DNA of 64,000 nucleotides from an uncultured Microbacterium sp. (GTDB taxonomy: Bacteria; Actinomycetota; Actinomycetes; Actinomycetales; Microbacteriaceae), in NCBI RefSeq assembly GCF_943912325.1, contig NZ_CALTTX010000003.1, positions 1-64,000 of the forward strand. Reading direction: 5' to 3'. The notes under the pieces were generated by a model. The model worked only from the letters and a program-made list of their open reading frames with translations, was not told the origin of the DNA and did no database searches. Positions 40,264 through 48,503 of the stretch are shown here, piece after piece; position 1 is the first letter of the stretch; each line of letters opens with the position of its first letter. The translations under genes and the position numbers were made by a program.

Positions 40264-41942
40264 GCGAGCGCACGAGCGGGCGTTACCGACGTATCGTTCG
40301 CTTCGCCGCGGGGGTGCTCGCCGCGACCTGGTGGTTCGACATCTTCTTGCCGCGCATCGGGCTCGCTCGGTACTCCGAGCGCACCCGGCCCGCCCGCGCC
40401 CGGCGCGCCGCACGGCGCTTCCACGCTCTCGCGGTCGACCTCGGCGGGCTCATGATCAAGGTCGGGCAGTTCCTGTCTTCTCGCCTCGACGTGCTCCCGC
40501 CCGAAGTCACGGCCGAGCTCGCGGGGTTGCAAGACGAAGTTCCGGCAGTGCCGTTCGCGCAGATCCGCGAAGCGGCAGAAGCAGAACTCGGGATGCCTCT
40601 CGCGAGCGCGTTCGCGTCGATCGACGAGCATCCCCTCGCCGCCGCATCGCTCGGCCAGGCGCATCGCGCGACCCTCACGCCCGCACTCGCGGCCGACGCG
40701 GGATTCACCGACGTGGTCGTCAAGATCCAGCGGCCGGGGATCGCCGAGATCGTCGAGATAGACCTCGCGGCGCTCCGCCGGATCGGTGGCTGGCTCGCGC
40801 GCGTACGGGTCGTCGCCGCGCGCGTCGACGCTCCGGCCCTCGTCGAGGAGTTCGCCGCGACGAGCCGTCAAGAGATCGACTACCGCAACGAGGCGCGCAA
40901 CGCCGAGCGCTTCCGCGCCGCGTTCGTGCGCGACGGGCGCGTCGGCGTGCCCGAAGTCGCGTGGGAGCGGTCGACGAGCCGCGTGCTGACGCTGTCGGAT
41001 GTCACGGCGATCAAGATCACCGACGCCGACGCACTGCGCGCCGCGGGCATCGATCCGCGCGACGTCGCCGCGGGATTCGGGCGCGTGATGTTCGAGCAAC
41101 TCTTCACGCTCGGGTTCTTCCACGCCGACCCGCACCCCGGCAACGTCTTCGTGACGCCCGGTGATCTCGATGAGGCATCCGGTCGCCGCACGTGGCAACT
41201 GACGTTCATCGACTTCGGCATGATGGGCGAGGTCTCGCCGCAGTTGCGTGCGGGCTTGCGAAAAGTGCTGCTCGCCGTCGCCGCCCGCGACGGTCGGGCC
41301 CTCGTGTCGGCGATTTCGGACGTCGGCGTGCTGTTGCCCTCGGCCGACACTCGCGACCTCGAACGCGCCATGACGGCGCTGTTCGCCCGCTTCGGCGGAA
41401 TGGGTTTCGCGCAGTTGCGCGACGTCGATCCGCGCGAATTCCGTGCATTCGCCGACGAGTTCGGCGATGCCGTGCGCGCCCTGCCGTTTCAACTGCCCGA
41501 GAACTTCTTGCTCATCGTGCGCGCGGGGTCGCTCACCTCGGGGGTGTGCACGGCGCTCGATCCCGAGTACAACGCGTGGGACGCCCTCGAGCCGTTCGCG
41601 GCGACCCTCTTGCGTCAAGAGAGCGGCGGGATGGTACGCGATGCGGCATCGCAGGCGATGGGTGTCGCGCAGGCCACGTGGCGCCTGCCCGGGCGGCTCG
41701 ACGCGCTCATCACGCGCGTCGACGACGGGTACCTCACGGTCGACACGTCGCGCCTCGAGAAGCGCATCACGGGGCTCGAGTTGCTCGCCCGCCGCATCCT
41801 CGCGGCGGTGCTGTTCGGGGTGTTCCTCATCGCGGGCGTGCTGCTGCGCGGCATCGATCAGCTCGGGGGAGACGTGCTCATGATCGTCTCGGCGCTGCCC
41901 CTGCTCTACACGCTGTTCGCCGGATTCTTTCGGCGTCGCTGA
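40260..41942 (+). CDS. AarF/UbiB/ABC1 kinase-like protein
   Basis: The protein has 560 residues of the atypical kinase family linked to quinone biosynthesis and lipid homeostasis. Hallmarks are LGGLMIKVGQFLSSRLDVLP near residue 60 (KxGQ motif), ASLGQAHRATL, VVKIQRPGI, LFTLGFFHADPHPGNVF near residue 285 and the metal-binding FIDFGMMGE near residue 317. Two membrane helices close the C-terminus. GTG 40260 overlaps the padR stop (GTGA), so the pair is one operon under the PadR operator. Confidence 0.93.
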   Translation: MSERTSGRYRRIVRFAAGVLAATWWFDIFLPRIGLARYSERTRPARARRAARRFHALAVDLGGLMIKVGQFLSSRLDVLPPEVTAELAGLQDEVPAVPFAQIREAAEAELGMPLASAFASIDEHPLAAASLGQAHRATLTPALAADAGFTDVVVKIQRPGIAEIVEIDLAALRRIGGWLARVRVVAARVDAPALVEEFAATSRQEIDYRNEARNAERFRAAFVRDGRVGVPEVAWERSTSRVLTLSDVTAIKITDADALRAAGIDPRDVAAGFGRVMFEQLFTLGFFHADPHPGNVFVTPGDLDEASGRRTWQLTFIDFGMMGEVSPQLRAGLRKVLLAVAARDGRALVSAISDVGVLLPSADTRDLERAMTALFARFGGMGFAQLRDVDPREFRAFADEFGDAVRALPFQLPENFLLIVRAGSLTSGVCTALDPEYNAWDALEPFAATLLRQESGGMVRDAASQAMGVAQATWRLPGRLDALITRVDDGYLTVDTSRLEKRITGLELLARRILAAVLFGVFLIAGVLLRGIDQLGGDVLMIVSALPLLYTLFAGFFRRR

Positions 41943-42024
41943 GCGGCATTTCGGGCGAGCCGAGCCAACGCGATTGGCGCACGCTGCGGCGGGCAGTGGA
42001 ACCGTTCGATTTGCGTTCGCGGTA

Positions 42025-42043
42025 GTAGGTAAGGCTACCCTTA
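42025..42043 (+). promoter_or_regulatory. DtxR/IdeR-type iron box overlapping the promoter of the siderophore operon
   Basis: GTAGGTAAGGCTACCCTTA matches the iron-box consensus at 15 of 19 positions by hand alignment. It covers the probable -10 box TACCCT (42036-42041), which ends seven bases before ATG 42049; TTGCGT (42011-42016) may be the -35 box. Repression by iron-loaded DtxR/IdeR is expected. Confidence 0.72.
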
Positions 42044-42048
42044 GGGCT

Positions 42049-43101
42049 ATGCACCGCAACCACACAGCATCCACACAGCACCGAATTCGCCCCGCACTCG
42101 CGCTCGCCGCCGGCCTTGCTGCCGCGGCTCTCGCCCTCACGGCCTGCTCGTCGACGCCCGCCACGACCGAGGGCGCCGCGCCCACGACGGTCGTCGTCGA
42201 GAACGCCAAGCCGACGCTCCACCTCGTCGAAGAAAAGGGCGAGAGCTCGATCGCCGAGGACCGCGACGTCAAGCGCGGCTCGGTCGAGGTCGCGTACCAG
42301 CCCTCGAAGGTCGTCACGTTCGACATCGCGACCCTCGACACCCTCGACGCGATCGGCGCGGGTGACTCGGTCATCGGCATCCCGCAGGTGGCGCTGCCCG
42401 AGTACCTGCAGAAATACGCCGACCTGCCCAAGGTCGGCACGCTCTTCGAGCCCGACTTCGAGGCCGTTGCGGGTCTCGAGCCCGACCTCATCGTGACGGC
42501 CGCGCGCAGCACGCCGCAGTACGACGAGCTGTCGAAGATCGCCACGACTATCGACCTCACGGGCGCTTACTCGGGCGTCTTCTCGCCCGCCGGTGGCCTC
42601 GAGCGTGCGACGCAGCTCGGCGAGATCTACGGCAAGCAAGACGAGGTCGCGAAGCACGTCGCTGCGGCCAACGACCTGATCTCGTCGATCAAAGGCAGGG
42701 CGACGGGAACGGCCCTCGTGCTGTCGGTCTCGGGCGGCGAGTACGGCGCGTACGGCGAGGGCTCGCGCTTCGGCTACTTCTTCGACGAGCTCGGCTTCAC
42801 CCCGGCCGTCAAGGCGGCCGAGCTGCCCGGCGCCGAGGGTTCGCCGCACGGCGACACCGTCTCGAACGAGTTCATCCTGACGGCCAACCCCGACTGGATC
42901 ATCGCGTTCGACCGCGGCGCGGCGACGGGTGAGAGCTCGTCGCTCGAGGCGACGCTCGACAACGAGCTCGTGAAGCGCACCACCGCGGGCGCCGAGGGCA
43001 ACATCATCGCGTTGCCGGCGAGCGAGCTCTACATCGTGATCAACGGTCTGCAGGCGATCACGAACGTGCTGACGGTCGTTCACGACGCCATCGCCTCGTG
43101 A
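42049..43101 (+). CDS. Siderophore-binding lipoprotein of an iron ABC importer
   Basis: The protein has 350 residues with a lipoprotein signal peptide and lipobox LTAC (Cys near residue 33). The mature protein has the class III substrate-binding fold: VVTFDIATLDTLDAIGAGD, LPEYLQKYADLPKVGTLFEP, LEPDLIVTAARSTPQYDEL. These segments resemble the CeuE/FatB/YclQ group that binds catecholate or petrobactin-type siderophores. It is the first gene of an operon with two permeases and an ATPase, under an iron box. The exact siderophore cannot be told. Confidence 0.93.
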   Translation: MHRNHTASTQHRIRPALALAAGLAAAALALTACSSTPATTEGAAPTTVVVENAKPTLHLVEEKGESSIAEDRDVKRGSVEVAYQPSKVVTFDIATLDTLDAIGAGDSVIGIPQVALPEYLQKYADLPKVGTLFEPDFEAVAGLEPDLIVTAARSTPQYDELSKIATTIDLTGAYSGVFSPAGGLERATQLGEIYGKQDEVAKHVAAANDLISSIKGRATGTALVLSVSGGEYGAYGEGSRFGYFFDELGFTPAVKAAELPGAEGSPHGDTVSNEFILTANPDWIIAFDRGAATGESSSLEATLDNELVKRTTAGAEGNIIALPASELYIVINGLQAITNVLTVVHDAIAS

Positions 43102-43144
43102 CCCTTTTCATGGTACGAGCCTCGAGTCGCGGGGGCGCAGAGCG

Positions 43145-44125
43145 CTGAACCGGCTCTCACCCACCACGCTCATCATCGCGGGGGCGGTCATAACGGCCGC
43201 CCTCGCTGTGGCGTCTGTCTTCGTCGGGGTTGCCGACCTCGACCCGTTCGTGCTGTTCGCGAGCCGTCTACCCCGTACCCTCGCGCTCATCCTCGCGGGG
43301 TGCGCTTTCGCGATCACGGGCCTGATCATGCAGTTGCTGACGCGCAATCGCTTCGTCGAGCCGGGAACGACGGGAGCGACGGATGCCGCAAGCTTCGCGC
43401 TCCTCGTCGTGCTGCTGACGACGCCCGGCCTTCCCGTCGGGGTCAAGGCGATCGTCGCGTCGCTCGGCGCCCTCGTCGGCGTCATCGGCTTCCTCGCGCT
43501 CGCGCGGCGGATTCCCGCGCGATCGAGCGTGCTCGTGCCGATCGTCGGCATCCTCTACGGCGGCATCATCGGCGCCGTGACGACGTTCATCGCGTATCGC
43601 GCCGACATGCTGCAAGAGCTGCTCAGTTGGGGGATCGGCGACTTCTCGGGGATCCTCCGCGGGCGCTACGAAATGCTGTACGTCGCGGCGATCGCCGCCG
43701 CGATCGCGTGGTTCGCGGCCGACCGGTTCACGGTCGCGGGACTCGGCGACGATGCGGCGCGTGGACTCGGGCTCGACACGCGCCGCGTTTTCGCCCTCGG
43801 GGTCACGATCATCGCCGTCGTGACCGGGATCATCATGGTGATCGCGGGCTCGCTGCCCTTCCTCGGGCTCATCGCCCCCAACATCGTCAGCCGCCTGATC
43901 GGCGACAACATGCGTCGCGCGGTGCCGCTCGTCGCGCTGCTCGGGGCCTCGCTCGTGCTCGCGTGCGACATCATCGGGCGGGTCGTGCGCTTTCCCTTCG
44001 AGCTGCCGATCTCGGTCGTCATGGGTGTCGTCGGCGGGGTCGTCTTCTTGTGGCTGCTGCTCAGCACCGCCCGGCCGTCCGAGGTGGGTGCGCGACGGCG
44101 CGATCCCGCGGGGGCGCACCGATGA
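43145..44125 (+). CDS. FecCD-type iron-siderophore permease (first)
   Basis: The protein has about 326 residues and 9-10 membrane helices; RLPRTLALILAGCAFAITG and LTRNRFVEPGTTGATDAAS are standard FecCD motifs. The only ATG/GTG/TTG start near the 5' end is GTG 43208, but it would cut the first membrane helix in half. Upstream in frame lies a CTG at 43145 after a GGGGG tract, and the codons between encode the missing helix (TTLIIAGAVITAALAV). I therefore place the start at CTG 43145, as inference. The end overlaps the next start (ATGA). Confidence 0.85.
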   Translation: MNRLSPTTLIIAGAVITAALAVASVFVGVADLDPFVLFASRLPRTLALILAGCAFAITGLIMQLLTRNRFVEPGTTGATDAASFALLVVLLTTPGLPVGVKAIVASLGALVGVIGFLALARRIPARSSVLVPIVGILYGGIIGAVTTFIAYRADMLQELLSWGIGDFSGILRGRYEMLYVAAIAAAIAWFAADRFTVAGLGDDAARGLGLDTRRVFALGVTIIAVVTGIIMVIAGSLPFLGLIAPNIVSRLIGDNMRRAVPLVALLGASLVLACDIIGRVVRFPFELPISVVMGVVGGVVFLWLLLSTARPSEVGARRRDPAGAHR

Positions 44126-45123
44126 GCGTCTCAGCAGCGGCCCCCGCATCCCTGACCGACCGGCTCGCGCGAGCCTGGCGCTCCCCGCGCGTGCGCGTCT
44201 GGACTCTCGTCGCGCTCGCCGCCCTCGCGATCGTGCTCTTCCTCGCGACGGGCCTCCCTGCCCGCTGGGAGTACGCCCTGGGGTTGCGAGTGCGCACGGC
44301 GCTCGGTATCACGATTGCGGCGGCCGCCGTCGGAGCATCCACCGTCCTGTTCCAGACCATCACCGCCAACCGCATCCTGACCCCCGGAATCATGGGGTTC
44401 GACGCGATCTTCCTCATGATCCAGGCTCTCGCGGCCTTCGTCATCGGCCCGTGGATCCTCGTCGCGGCCCCGGGCTGGGCGTCGTGGCTCGTGCAGGTGC
44501 TGTTGATGGGTGGATGCATCGTCGGGCTGTACTGGTGGCTGTTCATCCGCCGGCGGCTCGACCTGCACGTCATCGTGCTCGCGGGCCTCGTGATCGGGGT
44601 GCTGTTTCGCTCACTGACCGCGTTTCTGCAGCGACTGCTCGACCCCGACACCTTCGCGATCGTGCAGAACCTCGCGTTCGCCAGCTTCACCTCGATCGAC
44701 GCCGGTCTGCTCTGGCCGACCGCGCTGCTCGTCGTGCTCGGGCTGTGCTCGCTCTGGCCGATCCGGCGTTCGCTCGACGTGCTCTCGCTCGGCGAAGAGC
44801 GGGCGGTCTCGCTCGGCGTCGAGCACCGGCGCGTCGTCATGCACGTCGTCATCGTGATCGCGGTCATGGTCGCAGCCTCCACCGCTCTCGTGGGTCCCGT
44901 GACGTTCCTCGGCCTCATCGTTGCGAACCTCGCCTACGGCGCCGTCGGGCACCGGCACGCGCGCAGCATTCCGGCCGCGATCGCGATCGGCGTCATCGCG
45001 CTCGTCGGCGGCCAGACGCTGCTGCAGCGCGTGCTCGGCTACGCGACCGAACTGCCCGTCGTGATCGAGTTCATCGGCGGCATCTTCTTCCTCCTGCTCG
45101 TGCTGACCGGAAGGGCACGCTGA
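44122..45123 (+). CDS. FecCD-type iron-siderophore permease (second)
   Basis: The protein has 333 residues with about 10 helices and is the partner of the first permease in the heterodimeric channel. Family segments are GASTVLFQTITANRILTPG, ISLGEERAVSLGV-like SLGEERAVSLGVEHRR, and ALVGPVTFLGLIVANL. ATG 44122 overlaps the stop of the first permease, indicating coupled translation. A 30-residue cytoplasmic N-terminus precedes helix 1. Confidence 0.93.
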   Translation: MSVSAAAPASLTDRLARAWRSPRVRVWTLVALAALAIVLFLATGLPARWEYALGLRVRTALGITIAAAAVGASTVLFQTITANRILTPGIMGFDAIFLMIQALAAFVIGPWILVAAPGWASWLVQVLLMGGCIVGLYWWLFIRRRLDLHVIVLAGLVIGVLFRSLTAFLQRLLDPDTFAIVQNLAFASFTSIDAGLLWPTALLVVLGLCSLWPIRRSLDVLSLGEERAVSLGVEHRRVVMHVVIVIAVMVAASTALVGPVTFLGLIVANLAYGAVGHRHARSIPAAIAIGVIALVGGQTLLQRVLGYATELPVVIEFIGGIFFLLLVLTGRAR

Positions 45124-45124
45124 G

Positions 45125-45877
45125 ATGATTTTCATCGACCACGTCACGAAGTCTCATGGCGATCTCGTCGCCGTCGACGACGTCGCGCTCGAGATCGGCC
45201 CGGGCCTCACGGCGATCATCGGTCCGAACGGAGCCGGCAAATCGACGCTGCTGTCGATGATCGGCAGACTCGTGAAGACGGATGCCGGGGCGATCACGGT
45301 CGACGCGCTCGACGTCTCGACGGCTCGCTCGCGCGACATCGCCCGCACGCTCGCGATCCTGCGGCAAGACAATCACCTCGCGATCCGACTGAGCGTCGAA
45401 GACCTCGTGGGATACGGCCGCTTTCCGCACGGCGGTTCGGGGCGTTCGCCCGAGGACCGCGCCCACATCGAAGACGCGATCGCGTTACTCGACCTCGGCG
45501 GGGTGCGCACGCGCTTTCTCGACGAGCTGTCGGGTGGTCAGCGCCAGCGCGCGTTCGTCGCGATGGCGATCGCTCAAGACACCTCGCACCTGCTTCTCGA
45601 CGAGCCGCTGAACAACCTCGACCCGCGGCACGCGGTCGCCCTCATGAAGCTCGTGCGGCGCCTCGCGGCCGAGCGGGGCATGACGATCGTGGTGGTGCTG
45701 CACGACATCAACGTCGCGGCGCAGTTCGCCGACCGCATCATCGCCATGCGCGACGGCCGCGTCGTGCACGCGGGGCCCGTGGCCGAGGTCGTGACGTCCG
45801 AGAACCTCACGGCGCTCTACGACACCCCGGCCCGGGTCGTCCACGCCGACGAGCGACGCCTCGTGCTGTGGGAATGA
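45125..45877 (+). CDS. ATP-binding subunit of the iron-siderophore ABC importer
   Basis: The protein has 250 residues. Walker A is IIGPNGAGKSTLLSMIG near residue 33, Q-loop ILRQDNHLAIR, signature LSGGQRQRAFVAMAIAQDT near residue 137, Walker B HLLLDEPLNNLDPRH, and switch His in VVLHDINVAAQF. It starts one base after the permease stop and ends the operon. It energises transport by the two FecCD subunits. Confidence 0.95.
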   Translation: MIFIDHVTKSHGDLVAVDDVALEIGPGLTAIIGPNGAGKSTLLSMIGRLVKTDAGAITVDALDVSTARSRDIARTLAILRQDNHLAIRLSVEDLVGYGRFPHGGSGRSPEDRAHIEDAIALLDLGGVRTRFLDELSGGQRQRAFVAMAIAQDTSHLLLDEPLNNLDPRHAVALMKLVRRLAAERGMTIVVVLHDINVAAQFADRIIAMRDGRVVHAGPVAEVVTSENLTALYDTPARVVHADERRLVLWE

Positions 45878-45896
45878 GCGCGCGGGCGCGCACTGG

Positions 45897-45902
45897 TAGG
45901 AT
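45897..45902 (+). promoter_or_regulatory. Probable -10 box of tRNA-Ser
   Basis: TAGGAT ends eight bases before the first base of the tRNA. Confidence 0.5.
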
Positions 45903-45910
45903 CGCCTGTT

Positions 45911-45999
45911 GGAAGTGTGTCCGAGCGGCCGAAGGAGCATGGCTGGAATCCATGTAGGCGGGGTAACTCGTCTCGCAGGTTCAAATCCTGTCACTTCCG
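45911..45999 (+). tRNA. tRNA-Ser (anticodon GGA)
   Basis: The acceptor stem pairs GGAAGTG (45911-45917) with CACTTCC (45992-45998), with discriminator G45999. The anticodon loop CTGGAAT gives GGA (codons UCC/UCU). The long variable arm of class II tRNAs is present, followed by the T arm with GTTCAAAT. CCA is not encoded. The end is followed by a classic terminator. Confidence 0.95.
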
Positions 46000-46010
46000 C
46001 TCTGCAGCGC

Positions 46011-46053
46011 CGATGAGCCTCAACCCGCGTCAGGGTTGGGGCTCATCGTTTTT
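46011..46053 (+). terminator. Intrinsic terminator of tRNA-Ser
   Basis: CGATGAGCCTCAACCC (46011-46026) pairs with 46033-46048 (one G-T pair), followed by TTTTT. It is among the few terminators here with a T-run. Confidence 0.9.
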
Positions 46054-46076
46054 CCCGCACCTGAGCGCGAGTGCGC

Positions 46077-46082
46077 TAGAAT
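46077..46082 (+). promoter_or_regulatory. -10 box of the toxin-antitoxin operon
   Basis: TAGAAT ends seven bases before ATG 46090, consistent with a leaderless or nearly leaderless transcript. Confidence 0.5.
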
Positions 46083-46089
46083 TCTGTAC

Positions 46090-46374
46090 ATGACGACACT
46101 CTCGTTGGCCGATGCGCGGGCGAACCTGTCGAAGTTGGTCGAGTCGGCCGTGTCGACGCACGAACGGTTCGACGTGACGAGAAACGGCGAGCGCGTCGCC
46201 GTGCTGCTGAGCGCCGACGACTATGACGCGCTGCTCGAGACGGTCGACATCTTGAGTCGCCCCGACGAGATCGACGCGATCCGGCGCGGCCTGGCAGAGC
46301 TCGAGGCCGGCGACGTGTCGTCGGTCGACGACGTGCGCGCGGCCATGATCGCGCGCGGCCGCTTGACCGCATGA
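46090..46374 (+). CDS. Phd/YefM-type antitoxin
   Basis: The protein has 94 residues. The N-terminus SLADARANLSKLVESA...FDVTRNGERVAVLLSADDYDAL is the Phd/YefM DNA-binding fold, and the C-terminal half (about residue 60 on) would wrap the toxin. ATG 46090 is set by the -10 box; the frame is open upstream but has no signal. The end overlaps the toxin start (ATGA), the usual order of antitoxin before toxin. It should neutralise the toxin and repress the operon. Confidence 0.92.
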   Translation: MTTLSLADARANLSKLVESAVSTHERFDVTRNGERVAVLLSADDYDALLETVDILSRPDEIDAIRRGLAELEAGDVSSVDDVRAAMIARGRLTA

Positions 46375-46643
46375 CCTCGGGGTACGAGGTCGTCTTCACG
46401 AGAAGCGCGCGGCGTGCCCTCGAGTTCGATCTGCCCGAGAAAGTCGCGGCCGCCGCGTTCGAGTTCATCATCGGAGCGCTCCGCGAGAACCCGCGCCGAG
46501 TGGGAAAGCCGCTTCGCGAACCGCTCGCCCCGCTCTATTCGGCGCGCCGCGGCGAGTATCGCGTGATCTACCGCATCGTCGACGAGCGACTGGTCATCGA
46601 GGTCGTCTCGATCGTTCACCGTCGCGACGCCTATCGACGCTGA
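46371..46643 (+). CDS. RelE/ParE family toxin
   Basis: The protein has 90 residues of the RelE/ParE fold: FTRSARRALE at the start, LREPLAPLYSARRGEYRVIYRI in the centre and EVVSIVHRRDAYRR at the end. The C-terminal His-Arg-Arg-x-x-x-Tyr pattern is that of RelE-type ribosome-dependent mRNA interferases. It is coupled to the antitoxin by a four-base overlap. The pair lies next to tRNA-Ser. Confidence 0.92.
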   Translation: MTSGYEVVFTRSARRALEFDLPEKVAAAAFEFIIGALRENPRRVGKPLREPLAPLYSARRGEYRVIYRIVDERLVIEVVSIVHRRDAYRR

Positions 46644-46659
46644 TGCGCCGTCTCGGGAC

Positions 46660-47799
46660 TCATAAGCGCAGGGTGACGGATGCCACGGTGTTGGCCTCGA
46701 TGAACGCGGTGTCGGCCTCGAACCCGAGGCCCGGCGCGCGCGGCACCGAGACGAGTCCGTCGTGCGCGAGGATCGGGCGGGTCGTGACGTCGCGGGCGTA
46801 GTACTTGTCGGAGCCCGAGACGTCCGACGGCAGGGTGAATCCCGGCAGGGCCGAGAGGGCGACGTTCGCGGCGCGGCCGATGCCGAACTCATGCATCCCC
46901 CCGCACCACACCGGCCAACCGGCCTCGGTCGCGAGATCGTGAGCCTCGACCGCGGCGGTGAGCCCGCCCATGCGCGAGACCTTGATGTTGAGCACGCTGC
47001 CGGCGTCGAGGGCGATCGCGGCGCGCAGATCGCCCGGCTCGTCGATCGATTCGTCGAGGCAGATCGGGGTCGCGAGCTCGTGCGCGGCGCGTGCGTGCAA
47101 CACGAGCTCGCGCGGCGCGAACGGCTGCTCGATCATGAGCAGACCGCACTCGTCGAGCGCCCGCAGCACGGCGTGGTGCTCGGGCTCGTCGCGGTACGCG
47201 CCGTTCGCGTCGACGTGAACGGGTGTGTCAGGAAACGCCGCGCGGGTCGCGCGCACCGGTTCGACGTCCCACCCCGGCGCGATCTTGAGCTTGACGCGCC
47301 GGTAGCCCTCGCCGACCCGCAGCGCGACCTGCTCGAGCAGTTCGTCGATGCTCGGCTCGATCCCGAGCGACACGCCCGCGGCGACCGTGTCGCGCGGGGG
47401 AGCGGACGACGTGGATGCCTCGGCGAGAGCCTCCGCGAGCGGTCGCTCATCGCGGGCCGCGGCGAGCGCCCAGGCGGCCATGTCAAACCCCGCGCGCGCG
47501 AACGCATTACCCCGCACCTTCGCGATGGCGCCGGCGAGCTCGGCCGGGTGCTCCCACTCGGTGCGCAGCACGATCGGCGCGATGTGCTCGTTGGCGATCC
47601 GCCAGCACGTCTCGACGGTCTCAGCGGAATAGAACGGCCCACTCGGGCTCGCGATCTCGCCCCAGCCGACGACGCCGTCGGCGGACTCGGCCCGCACGAG
47701 GATGTGCTCGAGCTCACGCTTCGCGTGCGAACTCGTCTCGAAGCGATGCACGAGCGGCAACCTGACGCGGTACAGGTCGAGCCGCGTGACGCGCGTCAT
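46660..47799 (-). CDS. Enolase-superfamily o-succinylbenzoate synthase / N-succinylamino acid racemase
   Basis: The protein has 379 residues. All catalytic residues of the MenC/NSAR group are in place: KxK in YRRVKLKIAPGWD near residue 170, metal ligands in VDANGAY, MIEQPF and LDESID, and the second Lys in LNIKVSRMGG near residue 270. WCGGMHEFGIGRAANVALSALP closes the barrel as in the Amycolatopsis N-acylamino acid racemase. The context (GNAT, SIS and M20 genes, no menaquinone genes) favours racemisation of N-succinyl or N-acyl amino acids over menaquinone synthesis. Translation is coupled to the SIS gene (ATGA). Confidence 0.85.
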   Translation of the reverse strand: MTRVTRLDLYRVRLPLVHRFETSSHAKRELEHILVRAESADGVVGWGEIASPSGPFYSAETVETCWRIANEHIAPIVLRTEWEHPAELAGAIAKVRGNAFARAGFDMAAWALAAARDERPLAEALAEASTSSAPPRDTVAAGVSLGIEPSIDELLEQVALRVGEGYRRVKLKIAPGWDVEPVRATRAAFPDTPVHVDANGAYRDEPEHHAVLRALDECGLLMIEQPFAPRELVLHARAAHELATPICLDESIDEPGDLRAAIALDAGSVLNIKVSRMGGLTAAVEAHDLATEAGWPVWCGGMHEFGIGRAANVALSALPGFTLPSDVSGSDKYYARDVTTRPILAHDGLVSVPRAPGLGFEADTAFIEANTVASVTLRL

Positions 47800-48503
47800 G
47801 AGCGCGCTCCGAGCGCCGCCGAACCCGTTCGGGCGTGAGCCCCGGCATCCGTCGCCCCCTCGGGCGCTCCGTCCGAGGCCGACGACACATACAGGCCGAG
47901 GTCGCTCGCGAGCGCGTCGCGGTCGCGCAAGCGGCGACCCGCACCCTTCGAGCTCGCGATCGCGAGGCTCGCGACGAGGTGCAGCATGAGCGCGACCGAC
48001 GTAGGCGAGTTCGCGTGCGACGCGCTCGCGGCGCCGACGACGATGCGCTCGGTCGCGATATCGGCGAGCGGTGCGTCGGGGGCGTCGGTCACGAGCACGA
48101 GTTCGCCGCCGCGCGCGACGTAGGCCCGCGCGAGCGAGACGGTCTCGATGCGATAGCGCTCGAGAGACACGGCGATCAGCACGTCGCCCGCGCGGATGTC
48201 GGTGAGCATGTCGAGCGAGCGCCCCGCCGCGCCGTCGAGCAGCGTGACGCCCGAGAGACCGGCCGACAGGTCGGCGGCGAGTAGCCCCGCGTAGGCCGTC
48301 GACTTGCCCGTGCCGAGCACGAATCGCCGCCGCGCCGACACGATCGCGGCCGCGGCGTGCTCGACCGCGTCGGATGCCGCGGCCCGCGACAGCGCCGCTG
48401 AGAACTCCGCCCGCTGCTGATCGAGCACGCGCTGCTTGAGCATCGACGCCGAGCGCCGGTTGACGTTGCGGTCGAATCGCTCCGAGGGAGTGTGAGCGGT
48501 CAT
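47796..48503 (-). CDS. SIS-domain protein (RpiR-like without helix-turn-helix)
   Basis: The protein has 235 residues. The SIS sugar-phosphate isomerase/binding fold is seen in ARRRFVLGTGKSTAYAGLLA near residue 58, DIRAGDVLIAVSLERYRIET and GELVLVTDAPDAPLADIA. MurR/RpiR regulators have an N-terminal helix-turn-helix of about 75 residues; here only about 45 charged residues precede the SIS domain and no such motif is visible. A sugar-phosphate or amino-sugar ligand role is possible. AAAGGA lies seven bases before the ATG. It overlaps both neighbours by four bases. Confidence 0.78.
   Translation of the reverse strand: MTAHTPSERFDRNVNRRSASMLKQRVLDQQRAEFSAALSRAAASDAVEHAAAAIVSARRRFVLGTGKSTAYAGLLAADLSAGLSGVTLLDGAAGRSLDMLTDIRAGDVLIAVSLERYRIETVSLARAYVARGGELVLVTDAPDAPLADIATERIVVGAASASHANSPTSVALMLHLVASLAIASSKGAGRRLRDRDALASDLGLYVSSASDGAPEGATDAGAHARTGSAALGARS

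Noticed and set aside
46660..47799. Annotation as menC of menaquinone synthesis
   Set aside because: Fold and residues allow it, but there is no menaquinone gene nearby and the GNAT and M20 partners match the N-succinylamino acid racemase context, so the symbol was withheld.
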